Assembly (NCBI GenBank): GCA_027422505.1
Contig: JAPQWV010000653.1
Coordinates: 124,001 to 188,000, forward strand
From: Craterostigma plantagineum
Lineage: Eukaryota; Streptophyta; Magnoliopsida; Lamiales; Linderniaceae
Reading direction: 5' to 3'
DNA: 64,000 bases
The stretch's first letter is position 1, and each line of letters starts with the position of its first letter. The notes below the pieces were generated by a model. It saw only the letters and a program-made list of their open reading frames with translations, made no database searches and was not told the DNA's origin. The position numbers and the translations under genes were made by a program. Below are positions 46,690-57,916 of this stretch, piece after piece.

Positions 46690-47645
46690 AGCTTCGAATC
46701 AACCTTTAATCCGACCTCCACCAGTGCCATCAAGAGTTTTTACTCTGACAGATGAGGAGGCCGAAGCAAATCCTTCAATAGTTATGGGTACATTGACTAT
46801 CTATGACGTGCCCACTTATGTGTTAATTGACTCTGGAGCCACACATTCATTTGTGTCAGCTAAGTACGTGAAAAAGGTAGGAATCTCTCCTACCTTATCT
46901 AAATACAATTACATAGTTACCTTGCCACACGGTGATCCAATGCGCAGTAACCAAGTGCTGAAAGGATGCTCCGTGAACATTGAGGGTAGAAACCTGAGCG
47001 TCGACCTAATTGTGATCCCAATGAACGACTACGATGTTATCTTTGGGATGGACTGTGTGGCGACCCTACTTTTCTAATAGGATTATTGGCGGATTTCCGC
47101 AGCGTAAGCAGCGGAAGGCCCGTCTAATTAAAACTTTTTCCTAGAATAATATACATTACGACAAAATGTCGTCTACATAGTCAGTCTATACAAAGGCCGT
47201 AGCCCCAAAATAATAAAATAGCAAAAACCCTAACGCCGCTCCACAGGTCGCATCCATGTACCGCCCCGCCCTCAAAAGTCCGTGGAGCACCGCCACCAGC
47301 CGCCTCAGCCTTGACGCATAGCAGCGTCAGACTCAGTACCTACAACACGTAAACACTGAGCAATTTTGCCCAGTAGGTGAATAAAATGCATGTATGCAAG
47401 TGTGCGCTCAATCCCAATCCCAATATCTCACATGCCATGCACACTCTTTCTTTTCCCACATTCCTATCTCACATTACAATATGGGGCCCATGGTTAGGCT
47501 CACGCGCACAATAATGTCATGGGTGATCACGTGAATCCACCCGTAATCAGCGGTAAGCTACGCTGGTAGTGCACTGATCGATCACGTCAATGGCCACCTA
47601 CCAGGTCGTCTCTTCCACAATAAATCATGGGCGATCAAGCCCGTA

Positions 47646-47646
<1 letters not shown>

Positions 47647-47678
<32 letters not shown>
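47647..47678. repeat. (AT)n microsatellite
   Basis: About 16 AT repeats within the solo LTR. Confidence 0.96.
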
Positions 47679-47680
<2 letters not shown>

Positions 47681-48346
47681 AATCATCTGGCGTTTTGCAC
47701 CTCGAACCGACCACATCCGAGTAGACAGATCGATCACGTCTGTCTCGGCCAGGTAATCTGTGAGCCTAACAAGTCGTCACAATAATCTCAATCTACCCCA
47801 CTTAACAATACCTCGAATCATCACCGTCTCAATACGGTGGAAACCATCTCTCGCCCTCATGTGATATGCACATGTCATGCCATGCATATATAGAAATCTC
47901 ATAAAAGCATGATTTATATAAAACGTACGTAACAGGTAAAACACGTAAATCACGTAAGTCACGTAAATCACCAAAATCATCGAATCATATGAAGACACAT
48001 AAATCACATATGTGTTTACGCATTGTAGATGGATGATCCACTTACCTGTCCTCCCGATATCGCTAAATGAGGGGTCTGATGGAATCCCTATAAGTTGATT
48101 CTCTGAATAAATAAATATTATTATATCAGTATATTTGCTAAACTGTATAAGTTTTTAAGTTCCCAAACTCTAATTATAGAAAACCCTAAAATTTATGAAA
48201 ATCTAAAAATAATGGTATTCCTAAAATAAATAAACCCTAAAATATTGAAACCCCTAGATATAGCAAAATTCTAAAATACCAAAAAATTTATTAACTAAAG
48301 CACAATGTCAAAATATTTATACAATTATCGAGGTCTTTAATATAAA

Positions 48347-48610
48347 TGTCGAGATCTATATATATACATATATAACTAATGTCGAAAACATCTACCATAT
48401 TGACATTCTATAAATGTCGATAGAAATGTCGAGTATATTGAAAATGTCGAGACATATAAAGATGTCGAATTATACAAATGTCGAGACCATCATTTGAAAA
48501 AGTCGACCCCTGAAAAATGTCGAGATGTTAATCTTAAAAATGTTGTGATATATACCTAATAAATGTCGAGCTATTACAGTCATGCTTAAAGAAAATGTCG
48601 AGCTCATCAA
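48347..48610. repeat. Array of TGTCGAGA-type sites
   Basis: TGTCGA-type starts are at 48347, 48380, 48415, 48427, 48445, 48463, 48479, 48501, 48518, 48541, 48564 and 48596. Several steps are 16-18 bp, or about twice that, so a decayed 17-18 bp period is likely. Spacers are A+T-rich and unrelated. Confidence 0.82.
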
Positions 48611-49745
48611 TTCGACTTTTATTATGATATCGAGATCCTATTGATAATATTGAGACCTTCATTTTATTATCCAACATCTCGAACTTCCCGTCAAATCACT
48701 AACCCATTTGTGATAATATCGAACCATGACATTGCTAAGTCATGAAGACTTCTCATTATACCTATCGAAAGCCTTCCTAGTTATTAAACTCGAAGTCTTT
48801 CTATTACATATCTCGACTTTCTATACATTTCGACATCTAATAGATATATTTCGAAACTTTTCCTATCCTATATATATTTCGTAGTTATCATTAAGGTCAC
48901 TGAAATACATCTCCCTATCTCTTCAAAGAAACCCTAAAAATCTTACACCTTCAAGTATCAATCCTCAAGAACACAACCGTCTTTGACAACCATTAAGTTT
49001 CCTATATCAGCCCCTAAGAACTCGTGGAACCTTCGAATTACTCCAAGTATTAAATACAGCAAGCATAGAGAATTTTTAGGCATAATTCTTGTGAACATTA
49101 AGCATATTAAACAAATATATACCTTACTTCGAATCTTCAGTCTTTCAATTTACTAATTCTTCAAAGTTGTTGAGTTCTTATCTTTATATTGACAACTTCT
49201 GCTCTTGCTTGACGTCTTCTCTTCTTGCTAAGTGTTTTCTTACTAAATGAATGGTTCTAGATATAAGTTGGATGAGTATTATATCATCGAAAATATCATT
49301 TGATGGGACATGTTAATGACGTAAGTTTCCCTAATGCCTAAGTAAAAATTGTTAAAGTTTGGTTTTGAGCTTGGGCCTTAATTCTAAAGACCAAATATAA
49401 CTTAATTAAAGTTAGCCCAACTTAGTAAATTCTAATATTATAAATTTTTAATTTAGTCTTCTGATAAATTTCGAAACCAAGTTGAAATCAGGAATTTATA
49501 TTTTTATTTTACAACTTTAATTTCTTTGCCAACTTCCTAATTCGTAAAATTACATAATTAATTACTACAAAATCCCGTATTAAATTTTACGGGTATTACA
49601 GACTGGCTTTCAGAATACGGAGTAGTCATAGATTGTAACAAAAAGGTCGTAAGTTTCCAACTGCCCGAAGAAAAGGTGTTCACTTTTTTGGGTAAAACTG
49701 CTCCGAATAATATTTCGCGAATCTCTGCACTGAAGGCTCAATGAC

Positions 49746-52331
49746 TATTGAGATCCGATTGTGAGTATCTCGTATATTGGGTGAAGACGGAGGAGTTACC
49801 TCGGCCAGAACTGAAAGATGTACTGATAGTCAACGAGTATGCCGATGTATTTCCCGATGATCTCTCAGGGTTACCCCCTGATCGAGAAATATAATTCACG
49901 ATAGATCTGATGCCGGGGTCCGCCCCAATCTATAAAGCTCCTTATCGCCTAGCGCCAAACGAACTAAAGAATTGAAAGAACTGCTGGAGGACTTGTTGCA
50001 GAAAGGGTTTATTCAACCCAGCTTTTCACCATGGGGAGCACCATTCCTATTCGTACGGAAGAATGATGGGTCGATGAGGCTATGCATCGACTATAGGGAG
50101 CTGAGTAAAATTACCATCAAGAATAAGTATCCATTGCCAAGGATCGATGATCTATTCGACCAACTACAGGGTGCTACGATATTCTCGAAAATCGATCTCC
50201 GTTCGGGATACCATCAGTTAAAGATCAGGGAGACAGATGTTCCTAAGACGGCGTTCAGTACGAGGCACGGCCATTACGAGTTTTGGTCCTGCCCTTCGGA
50301 CTGACTAATGCCCTAGCTGCATTTATGGATCTTATGAATTGAGTCTTTAAAGACTATCTCGACCGCTTCGTCATCGTCTTTATTGACGATATCCTGATCT
50401 ATTCTAAGACGAAGAAAGAACGTGCCTTTCAAATGGACTGATGTGTGCGAACAAAGTTTTTAGGAGCTGAAGAAGCGACTTACTTCAGCCTCTATTCTAA
50501 CTATACCATCGAACGGGAGGATTCTCGGTCTATAGTGACGCTTCGAAAAACGGACTGGGATGCGTGTTAATGAAAAATGGAAAAGTGATCGCGTATGCTT
50601 CAAGGCAATTGAAGGAATACGAGAAGAATTACCTGACCCACGACCTGGAATTAGCAGCAGTGGTTTTCGCTCTGAAGATCTGGAGACACTACCTTTACGG
50701 AGAAAGGTGTGAAATTTTCACTGACCATAAGAGCCTGAAGTACTTCTTCACCCAGAAGGAGTTAAACATGCGACAACGAGGATGGCTGGAACTCGTAAAA
50801 GATTACGACTGCGTTATCAATTATCATCATTGAAAAGAAAATGTAGTCGCAGACGCGCTGAGTCGAAAGGCGGTGAGCACAGAATTGCACGAAATGGGAG
50901 TGGAAATAGTCGATTTAGATGAAGTTGAAGTGAAGCTAGCAACACTAACCATTCAGCCTACGTTGCTAGAAAGAATCAGGAAAGCATAAGAAGATGATGA
51001 ATTTTACCTAAAGGTGAAAGATGCACTACCCGAAGACTGTGAGACCCGAGATGATGGAACCTTGCTATACAAGAATCGGTTGTACGTACCCAACGATGAG
51101 GAATTATGACGAACAATAATGACAGAAGCACACGCTACAACTTACTTAGTACACTCGGGCTCGACCAATATGTATCAAGACTTGCGAATCACGTATTAGT
51201 GGCCGGGAATGAAGAAGGATATCGCCACATTCGTAAGTAGATGTATGACATGCCAACTGATCAAAGCTGAACACCAGCGACTAGCTGAAACTCTGCAGCC
51301 TTTACTGATTCCTTAATGAAAATGGGACAATATCACGATGGACTTCGTCGTTAGTTTGCCTAAGACGACGAAAGGCCACGATGCTATTTGGGTGATTGTC
51401 GATAGCCTAAACCAAATCGGCTCATTTTATCCCTATCAACTCTACTTTTTCCATGGAACGGTATGCTGAACTGTATATTCAGGAAATTGTTCGACTCCTG
51501 GAATTCCGATCTCTATCGTCTCGGATCTAGATTCGAGATTTCTATCCAATTTTTGGCAGAGCTTATAAAAAGCGATGGGAACTAAGCTCTCGTTCAGTAC
51601 AGCATATCATCCCCAGACCGACGGGCAGTCTGAACGAACGATCCAAATCCTTGAGGATATGTTGCGAGCCTGTGTGTTAGACTTCAACGGAAATCGGAGC
51701 AATCGGAATGGCGCCGTACGAGGCACTATACGGACACAAGTGCCGATCTCCAGTCCATTGGGATGAAATAGGTGAACGGGCTATACTAGGACCTGATATG
51801 ATTCGAGAAACGACAGAAGCGGTAACGAAAATTCGGAAACGAGCTGCCCAAAGTCGAAGAAGAGTTATACAGATCATCGACGACGACCTTTGGAGTTTGC
51901 AGAAGACGATCAAGTATTTCTAAAGATCTCCCCAATGAAAGGCATAAAGCGCTTTGGACGAAAGGGCAAGCTAAGCCTCAGATATATAGGCCCGTTCAGA
52001 ATTATCAAACGAGCAGCGAAGTGGCGTACCAACTAGAGTTACCGGCTTCCCTATCGCAAGTTCACGACGTATTTCACGTATCGATATTACGGAAGCACGT
52101 CGCAACCCGAACCACGTTATTCAGAACGAGCTTCTTTATCAACAACTCAAGCCTGACTTGAGTTACGAAGAGAAGCCTGTAGATATTTTGATGTACGAAT
52201 CGAAAAGATTACGGAATAAGACTATTCCGTTAGTTAAGGTATTGTGGCGGAATCAATCAATTGAGGAAGCCACTTGGGAGCGTGAGGATCATATGAAAGT
52301 TCGTTATCCCGAGTTATTCCAGTCGGTGTAA
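49746..52331 (+). pseudogene. Chromovirus F RT, RNase H, integrase and chromodomain
   Basis: RT (about 49790-50450) has the [21 protein letters not shown] start, [20 protein letters not shown] and an FIDDI-type box near 50378-50392. A segment seems to be missing between YSKTKKE and the connection at about 50415. RNase H (about 50520-50870) has [19 protein letters not shown] and [20 protein letters not shown]. Integrase (about 51060-51900) has a zinc-binding region with [24 protein letters not shown] and [17 protein letters not shown]. The tail reads KRFGRKGKLSLRYIGPF and ends in a chromodomain-like LWRNQSIEEATWEREDHMK before the TAA at 52329. Numerous stops and frame changes make it inactive. 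Confidence 0.9.
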
Positions 52332-52354
52332 TTTCGGGGACGAAATTCTTTTAA

Positions 52355-52365
52355 TGGGAGGAGGA
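52355..52365 (+). other. Polypurine tract of chromovirus F
   Basis: TGGGAGGAGGA lies immediately before the 3' LTR start TGTAATACTCG. Confidence 0.9.
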
Positions 52366-53306
52366 TGTAATACTCGTAAATTTTACTACGGGATTTTGGA
52401 TGTAATTAAATATGTAATTTGCTAAGAAGTAAATTTGATCATGAAATTTTAATGGAATATTTTCAAATAAATTAAACTTAAACAAGAATGGTATTAATAA
52501 AAATAATAATAGAACATATAGTGATGGGCTACACTTAGCTTTCGTAACTTAGGCCCAAGAATTAAGTTTTCTTAGGTCCAATCATAGAAATGTATAATAG
52601 GTCTTAATACTAAGGGAAAACCACCAACGACCAAGATGTCTAATCATCACCATTCTCGAAACTTTTCCTTAGTACATATCCACGACTCATAAGGTGAAAC
52701 AAATCTGATCATCACAAGAAATATTATACGTAGAAAGAATGAGAAAAATTAAAGTAACCCCAACTCATAAGCTTAACGGTTCGAGAATCTGAAAGTTGAA
52801 GAAAGGTATATTTCTTAAACTTAAACTTAGTGTAGTTAAGTTATTTTCAACAACTTTATAATGTTTGATTATTTCATAAAATGACTAAGGGTTGTTCGAA
52901 GGTTATCATGAATTTTGAATTCGCAAGTTAGAGCTCATGTTCATAAGTGTTACTATGATATAGGGTGACTCGAAGTATATGTTGGTGATAGGAATTTGAT
53001 TTCACCGTACCCTTTTCTGGGATGACAATGACTTTCGATGATAAATAATTTTAGTAAGAACTGTTTCATTTATGGGATATTAGGATATTGTTTTAGTGTA
53101 GGAAATATTAATGAAGGCTATTTAGGACGTACCCTTTTTTGGAAATAGCATAGGTTTTTAAGATGATTTTTCTAAGTATCGTTTTTAGGGTTGTTGAAAG
53201 AATCACTATATATGGACTTCGGATAAATTTTGAGTGTGTTTCGCGAGTCTTAAGAATTTCACGAATCGAGTTTCGCGAATATTTAGGGTTACGGGTCGAA
53301 AATATG
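52366..53306 (+). repeat. 3' LTR of chromovirus F, truncated
   Basis: Matches the first part of the 5' LTR (32697-33607 and about 44092-44131) with small indels and substitutions. It stops at GTCGAAAATATG, where element E LTR sequence begins. It lacks one TTCGCGAA unit of about 15 bp that the 5' LTR has. Confidence 0.92.
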
Positions 53307-55590
53307 CCATGCACGTGCCCTAATTTGCAGAGGCATCTGCGCCAATGCTTCCTACACCTCATATTTTTCTTGTATTGTCTTCTCATGTAGGGCCCTCGGC
53401 TATCTTGCTATGCACCATCATGGAGCTCGAATCCACTAGGGATATAAATATCTAAGTGACAATACCCACACTTGAGAGGCTAACCGTATGGCGCCTTTTC
53501 TATCCCAAGGTGGTTTCATACGTCATGCGGACGCTTCACGCTGGTAGCCTATTCTAAGCTTGCCTACAGCAGAGATATCCTTGGTGTCGCTTATTCCCTC
53601 AGCTCGCATCCTCCAGGTTCCACATTCCGCCATGAGGGCATTCGCCCTAATATCATGTCTCGTCTTGAACATGTCATGTCTTGAAAGCTGCGACATAAAA
53701 GTCACAATGGTAGCATAGAAGAGCCGTGACTTTGTTGTGAGTCGACATCAGACGCCCATATCGGCGAATATGAACATGTTGTGGTGCTCTTCGTATCATG
53801 TCTTTAATACTAATCGTGCGTGGATATGAACATGTTGTGAATACGCATGTCATGTCGTCATATAACGTAAATAAATCACATAGGAAGTCACATGAAAATC
53901 ATTGAAGCAAAGAGACACATAATTCATGCACACAAAATTATGTGTCGTAGTTGGGACTTCCACTTACCTGTCGTCCCGTAATTACTGTCTTGGAACGTCC
54001 TTACTTCTCGACCCTTAGATAGAAATATCATAATCTTAGTAACATACCTAAATTAGGTACCTACGTCGAATTAATTTATTTTGACTCTATTGAATTACTA
54101 AAACCCTAGTTTCCAACTCATAGTTTTAGTCAAGTTAGTTTTCAACTATAGCACATAAAGCTCGATCATTTGGTCTTGCCCAATTGTTTCCATCTCTCAA
54201 TTTGTTTGATTTGTGTCATGCATGGAGAGGGTTTAGTTGATCCCTTATTCGCCAGGTTGGCCATGCATCGAAGTCGATCAATTGTGGCATTGCTTTATTC
54301 AAGAATCGCCCAATTCACTTTGAACCTACATTCGCCCGATTTGTCCTCTCCAACACATAGAATCGTCGAGCTTTTATTTAATCCCTTGGATCGCCCGATT
54401 TGATAAGCATCAATTTGCTTTCACTGTTTGCTTTCGTCATCATGTCATCACCTCATCAAGTTGCCCGATTTGAAGTGTTTAGAAGTTAAAATCCTCGAGT
54501 TCTTTAATTGGTGTTGAATCGCCCGATTCGGTCACATGCCAAGCCAAGTTTCGCCGTGTCCTTTGTCCACATTAAATCGCCCGATTCTAGTTAGCATCAC
54601 TCGCCCGCTTTGAGAAGTAAAATCGCCGAGAGTTTGTGTAAGGCTCCAACCGCCCGATTTGATCATATGCTAAGCCAAGTTTCTTCCGATCCCTTTTTGC
54701 TTCCAAATCGGCCAATTGCATCATGCATTGTCTTGCTTTCGCTGAGAGTTTGTTCCAACAGCCAATTGCCCGATTCTTCAATTGTCATAGCACCCCATTC
54801 GGTCGATTTGTCGTGCATCATATTTGCATTCGCCGAAACTTAGCATATCCCTACAAATCGGCCGATTCTATCTTACTTGTATATACTCTATTTGCCTGAT
54901 TTGTTCATGGAGTTTGCTAACTTTGATCGAGATCACTTATAGATGCCTTCTTCTTCAAGTCTGATTTTTAACTTACTACTTTCCAAACATATCCGACATA
55001 AATTTAAACTCCCACGTTCGCATGGTTTGATCTTGAAACCCTAAAATCTTCCGACTAACACAGAAATCATACTCTTTCTTGAAAATGATCCTAAACTAGG
55101 AAAATGATACACCTTAATTCTCCTTTTAAATTCTTACACTTTGAAATGTTAACCCCATGGACTTACATATGGACCAAACGTATACATTAGAATAAGGAGA
55201 TATACCTTCTCAAGGCTTGGATCCGATTGTTGCTAGATGATTTCTCCTTTTTCTTTATTTAACTTTCGTGTGAGGCCTTTCTTACCTAGGGTTTCTTCTG
55301 TAATGAAGTTATGCTATTGAAGGTTGAGATAAACTTTTAGTTATCAATACTAGGGTTGATGGTACATAACATGACGTAGGTTTCCCCTTGCCTTAAGTAA
55401 TTCTATTACTAGTATCTATCCTTAACAATTGGGCCTAAGTAATGCTTTAATTTAGCCAACTTGACATTAGAATTTTATTCCCACTAATAATCATAATTAA
55501 ATCGCATAGTGTTAATTCTTTAATTTCTAACATCTAAAAATTTTACCTACCAAGAGTTATATACCGTATATGACATGATTCCTAAGTCCC
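53304..55590 (-). repeat. Truncated LTR of element E type (probable 5' LTR of E)
   Basis: Collinear with 11553-13292 and 16313 to about 16850 of the element E 3' LTR, without the LINE. Both ends are cut: the left is fused to the F 3' LTR at a shared ATG, the right stops at CCTAAGTCCC. Orientation and position fit the missing 5' LTR of E after a deletion. It contains a CACTTACCTGTCGTCCC block (53961-53977). Confidence 0.85.
54180..54900. repeat. Array of AATCGCCCGATTT-type motifs
   Basis: Collinear with 12430-13130. Clear members near 54303, 54391, 54517, 54575, 54705 and 54768; the interrupted palindrome core is kept better here than in the other copy. Confidence 0.82.
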
Positions 55591-55904
55591 CCTCTTTTCT
55601 CGTTTGAATATCCCCCAAATATTTAGACAGTCGGTTGAATCCTCGAAGGGGTTTCAAATGAAGAAAAGGTATTCGGGAAAGGCTCAAAATGGATAACTAA
55701 AGGCTATGTCAAAGGATGGAAGTTAACATATGTCCGAGTGAGGAAATTCCTAAGTGCGCATATCATTTTCCTAACGATCTAACACAAGGCGAGTAAGAGG
55801 CCAAGAATCACTAGTTAAGACAAACAATTGATGCGTGACTTGCTCGAAACAAATTCGTAGAAAGAAAATAAAATGCTAGAATCCTCACTTATGTTAAGCG
55901 GCTT
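55591..55904. other. Unassigned fragment between LTR and copia remnant
   Basis: No open frame or known repeat recognised. It begins with a pyrimidine-rich CCTCTTTTCTCG at the junction and may be a piece of an unrelated element. Confidence 0.5.
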
Positions 55905-56619
55905 TGTGTCTAGCAGACTAACTTTTCACCTAAGAATTGAGCGCCGCCTGACGTGCTTTTCCTGTCCATTAGGCAATCTGCATAAGCAGCATCAGTGTAG
56001 GCGACTAGTTTGAATTTGTACCTTTTGGATACCACAGTCAGAGGTTAGAAGTGCCCTTAAGGTAGCACAGGATCCGTTTAACCGATAGCATGTGGGATTC
56101 CTGGGATCGGCTTGGAAACGGGCGCAGAGGCAAGTAACGAAAATGATGTCCGGCCAACTCGAGGTGAGATATAGAAGAGACCCGATGATGCTGCGATAGA
56201 GGGTGATGTCGACCGCTTTTCCAGAGCGATAGGCATCCAACTTGCAGCTTCTTGTCATGGGAGTGCTGAGAGGCTTGCTCTGATCTTGATGGAATTTCTT
56301 CAAGATGTCCCTGATATACTTGGTTTGACTTATGAATAAATTCCATCTTCAAGCTGCCTGACCTGAAGTCCCAAGAAAAACTGCATTTCTCCCATGTGAC
56401 TCATTTCAAACTTGGTCTTCATGAGATCTCCGAATTTCTGTAGCCGGGATTTGTAGATCCAAAGATGATGTCGTCCACGTATACTTGGACAACCATCAAA
56501 TCATTGTCTTACATTTGATGAAGAGAGTCGTATCGATTGTTCCTCGGATAAATCCAAGATTTCACGAGGAATTTGCTCAAGACGTCATACCAAGCACGTG
56601 GGGCTTGTTCCAAAATGAT
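55905..56619 (-). pseudogene. Ty1/copia RT/RNase H fragment
   Basis: A minus-strand remnant of a different copia element. From right to left it has the end of RT: AWYDVLSKFL-type wording near 56570-56600, the catalytic YVDDIIFGS around 56465-56490, then the region ending MGEMQFFLG near 56380, [34 protein letters not shown] with RFQADP, and the beginning of RNase H (DRKSTSGGAQFLGEKLV, about 55920-55975). Both ends are cut: the right is fused to chromovirus gag, the left to unassigned sequence. Frame changes and stops are present. The LTRs of this element are not in the window. Confidence 0.87.
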
Positions 56620-57516
56620 AACGGCCACACTGCCTGCACTGGGGTGCGGAATTTGAGTGTCTATTCGGAGTATTCATGGGTCCCTGGTTCGGCATGGGGC
56701 GCCAATTCTGTTGGCACTGGCGATTTCCTTGGTTACCTTGGCCGTTGTTGAAAAATTGGCATTTACGATCATTTCCAGGTCCTTGCTGACTCTTCCTTCT
56801 CTTCTTCGCCTCCTGAGCTTCAGAAATTTGAGCCTCATCCTGCTCCAATATCATGGCCCGCTCCACTACTTGGGTAAATTCCATCTGTCGGGCTCCCAAA
56901 ATACTTAGGTCACGATAAAGTTCAGATTGAGGCCCGTAATGAACCTCGTCACCTTCAATAGGTCTGTCGCCACCATGTGAGGAGCAAAACGGGACAACAC
57001 CTCGAATCTGGGGATATATTGAGCCACAGACATTCCTCCTTGCCTGAGGTTCACAAATTCTAGCATCCGTCGTTCTTGTTCATGAGCAGTAAAATATTTG
57101 TCGTGGAACAATTCTCTAAATCATTCCCACGACATGAGTGTTGGGTCTTCCAGGCTTTCACAATGTCCCACCAGAACCGAGCACTTCCCCTGAGCATGGA
57201 AATGGCGCAAAGGACCTTCTCATTTTCGGGTACACGGCTGTAGATAAACATATCTTCAATCATTCGTAGCCAATCTTCCGCCAACGCGGGATCAGTGGCG
57301 TCTGCGAATTTTGGGGGATCCATTTTTCGAAATCGTTCTCCTATAATTTCTATCCGCGCTGGCTGTGGGGAGGGATGATGTTCAGACGAGTTATGATGAT
57401 GGGGTAGCTCGTCGATTTGGTCCGACTGATGATTGATATGATCTGACTGACGTTGAAGCAATTCCGTCAGTCATACGGCTGGATTCGCCCACATGTTCAC
57501 TACGGGTTCTTGGCAT
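56620..57516 (-). pseudogene. Chromovirus G gag, truncated
   Basis: The start at 57516 (MPRTRSEHVGESSRMT) lies 147 bases inside the primer site. After a frame change near 57470, the next frame has QRQSDHINHQSDQIDELPHH, PPKFADATDPALAEDWLRMI, then PENEKVLCAISMLRGSARFW and WDIVKAW, the capsid core. Further frames give FVNLRQGGMSVAQYIPRFEV and the QN-rich tail ending QCRQCGRYHFG. The CCHC knuckle expected next is missing, because copia sequence begins at about 56619. Gag would form the particle. The layout parallels element F gag but the sequence is clearly divergent. Confidence 0.88.
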
Positions 57517-57662
57517 TTTTCAACTATGGTCTACAAGAGTTCATATAAAACACATGTCAAATAACACGTAAACACATGGCATGTATTGAACTTACAGGCC
57601 GAGCTGGTTCCCCAGGCTTTTGAGCGGCAGTACATGGACAGTCTTCAGAACCTAAAGCCTAA

Positions 57663-57674
57663 GCTCTGATACCA
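57663..57674 (-). other. Primer-binding site, initiator tRNA-Met type (chromovirus G)
   Basis: The minus strand reads TGGTATCAGAGC, two bases from the LTR end at 57677. Confidence 0.94.
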
Positions 57675-57916
57675 CCTATAGCGACCCTCATTTTCTAAGT
57701 AAGGTTAGTGCCGGATTTCCGCAACGTAAGCCGCAGAACGCCCGTCTAACAAAAACGTTTTCCTAAATTATAATATATTACCACAAAATATCGTTTACAC
57801 TGTTAATCTAACAAAGGCCGTAGCCCCAAAAATGCCAAAAGAATAAAAATCCTAAAGTCGCCCCACATGTCTTCATCCATATACCGCCCTGCCCTCAAAA
57901 GTCCGTGGAGCACCGT

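Larger units (their letters stand above)
47056..49600 (-). mobile_element. Solo chromovirus LTR (family A) inserted in element F protease
   Basis: 2545 bp running from TGTGGCGACCC to GGGTATTACA, flanked by perfect gactg duplications (47051-47055 and 49601-49605). Its R/U5-side part closely matches the end of the F 5' LTR. It has an (AT)n tract (47647-47678), an ACAGGTAAGTGGAT block (minus strand, 48036-48050) and a TGTCGAGA array instead of the TTCGCGAA array of the F LTR. No coding region. Confidence 0.95.
46724..49745 (+). pseudogene. Chromovirus F aspartic protease, split by a solo LTR
   Basis: The first part (46724-47055) carries the active site YVLIDSGATHSFVSAKYVKK and runs to YDVIFGMD. 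The second part (49601-49745) continues in frame with DWLSEYGVVIDCNKKVVSF and ends in a stop near 49741. The insertion is a 2545 bp solo LTR with a 5 bp duplication, so the frame is continuous once LTR and one duplicate are disregarded. The catalytic Asp is kept. Protease would mature the polyprotein. It follows gag directly. Confidence 0.9.
32697..53306 (+). mobile_element. Chromovirus F (Tekay/Del-like), with nested insertions and truncated 3' LTR
   Basis: Order on the plus strand is 5' LTR, iMet primer site, gag with CCHC knuckle, protease, RT, RNase H, integrase with chromodomain-type tail, polypurine tract and 3' LTR. It is inserted in the protease/gag part of element E. A Ty1/copia element sits in its 5' LTR and a solo LTR in its protease. 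The 3' LTR is cut after about 940 bp. Stops and frameshifts are found in every domain. The Tekay/Del assignment is an inference from overall layout and long LTRs. Confidence 0.88.
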
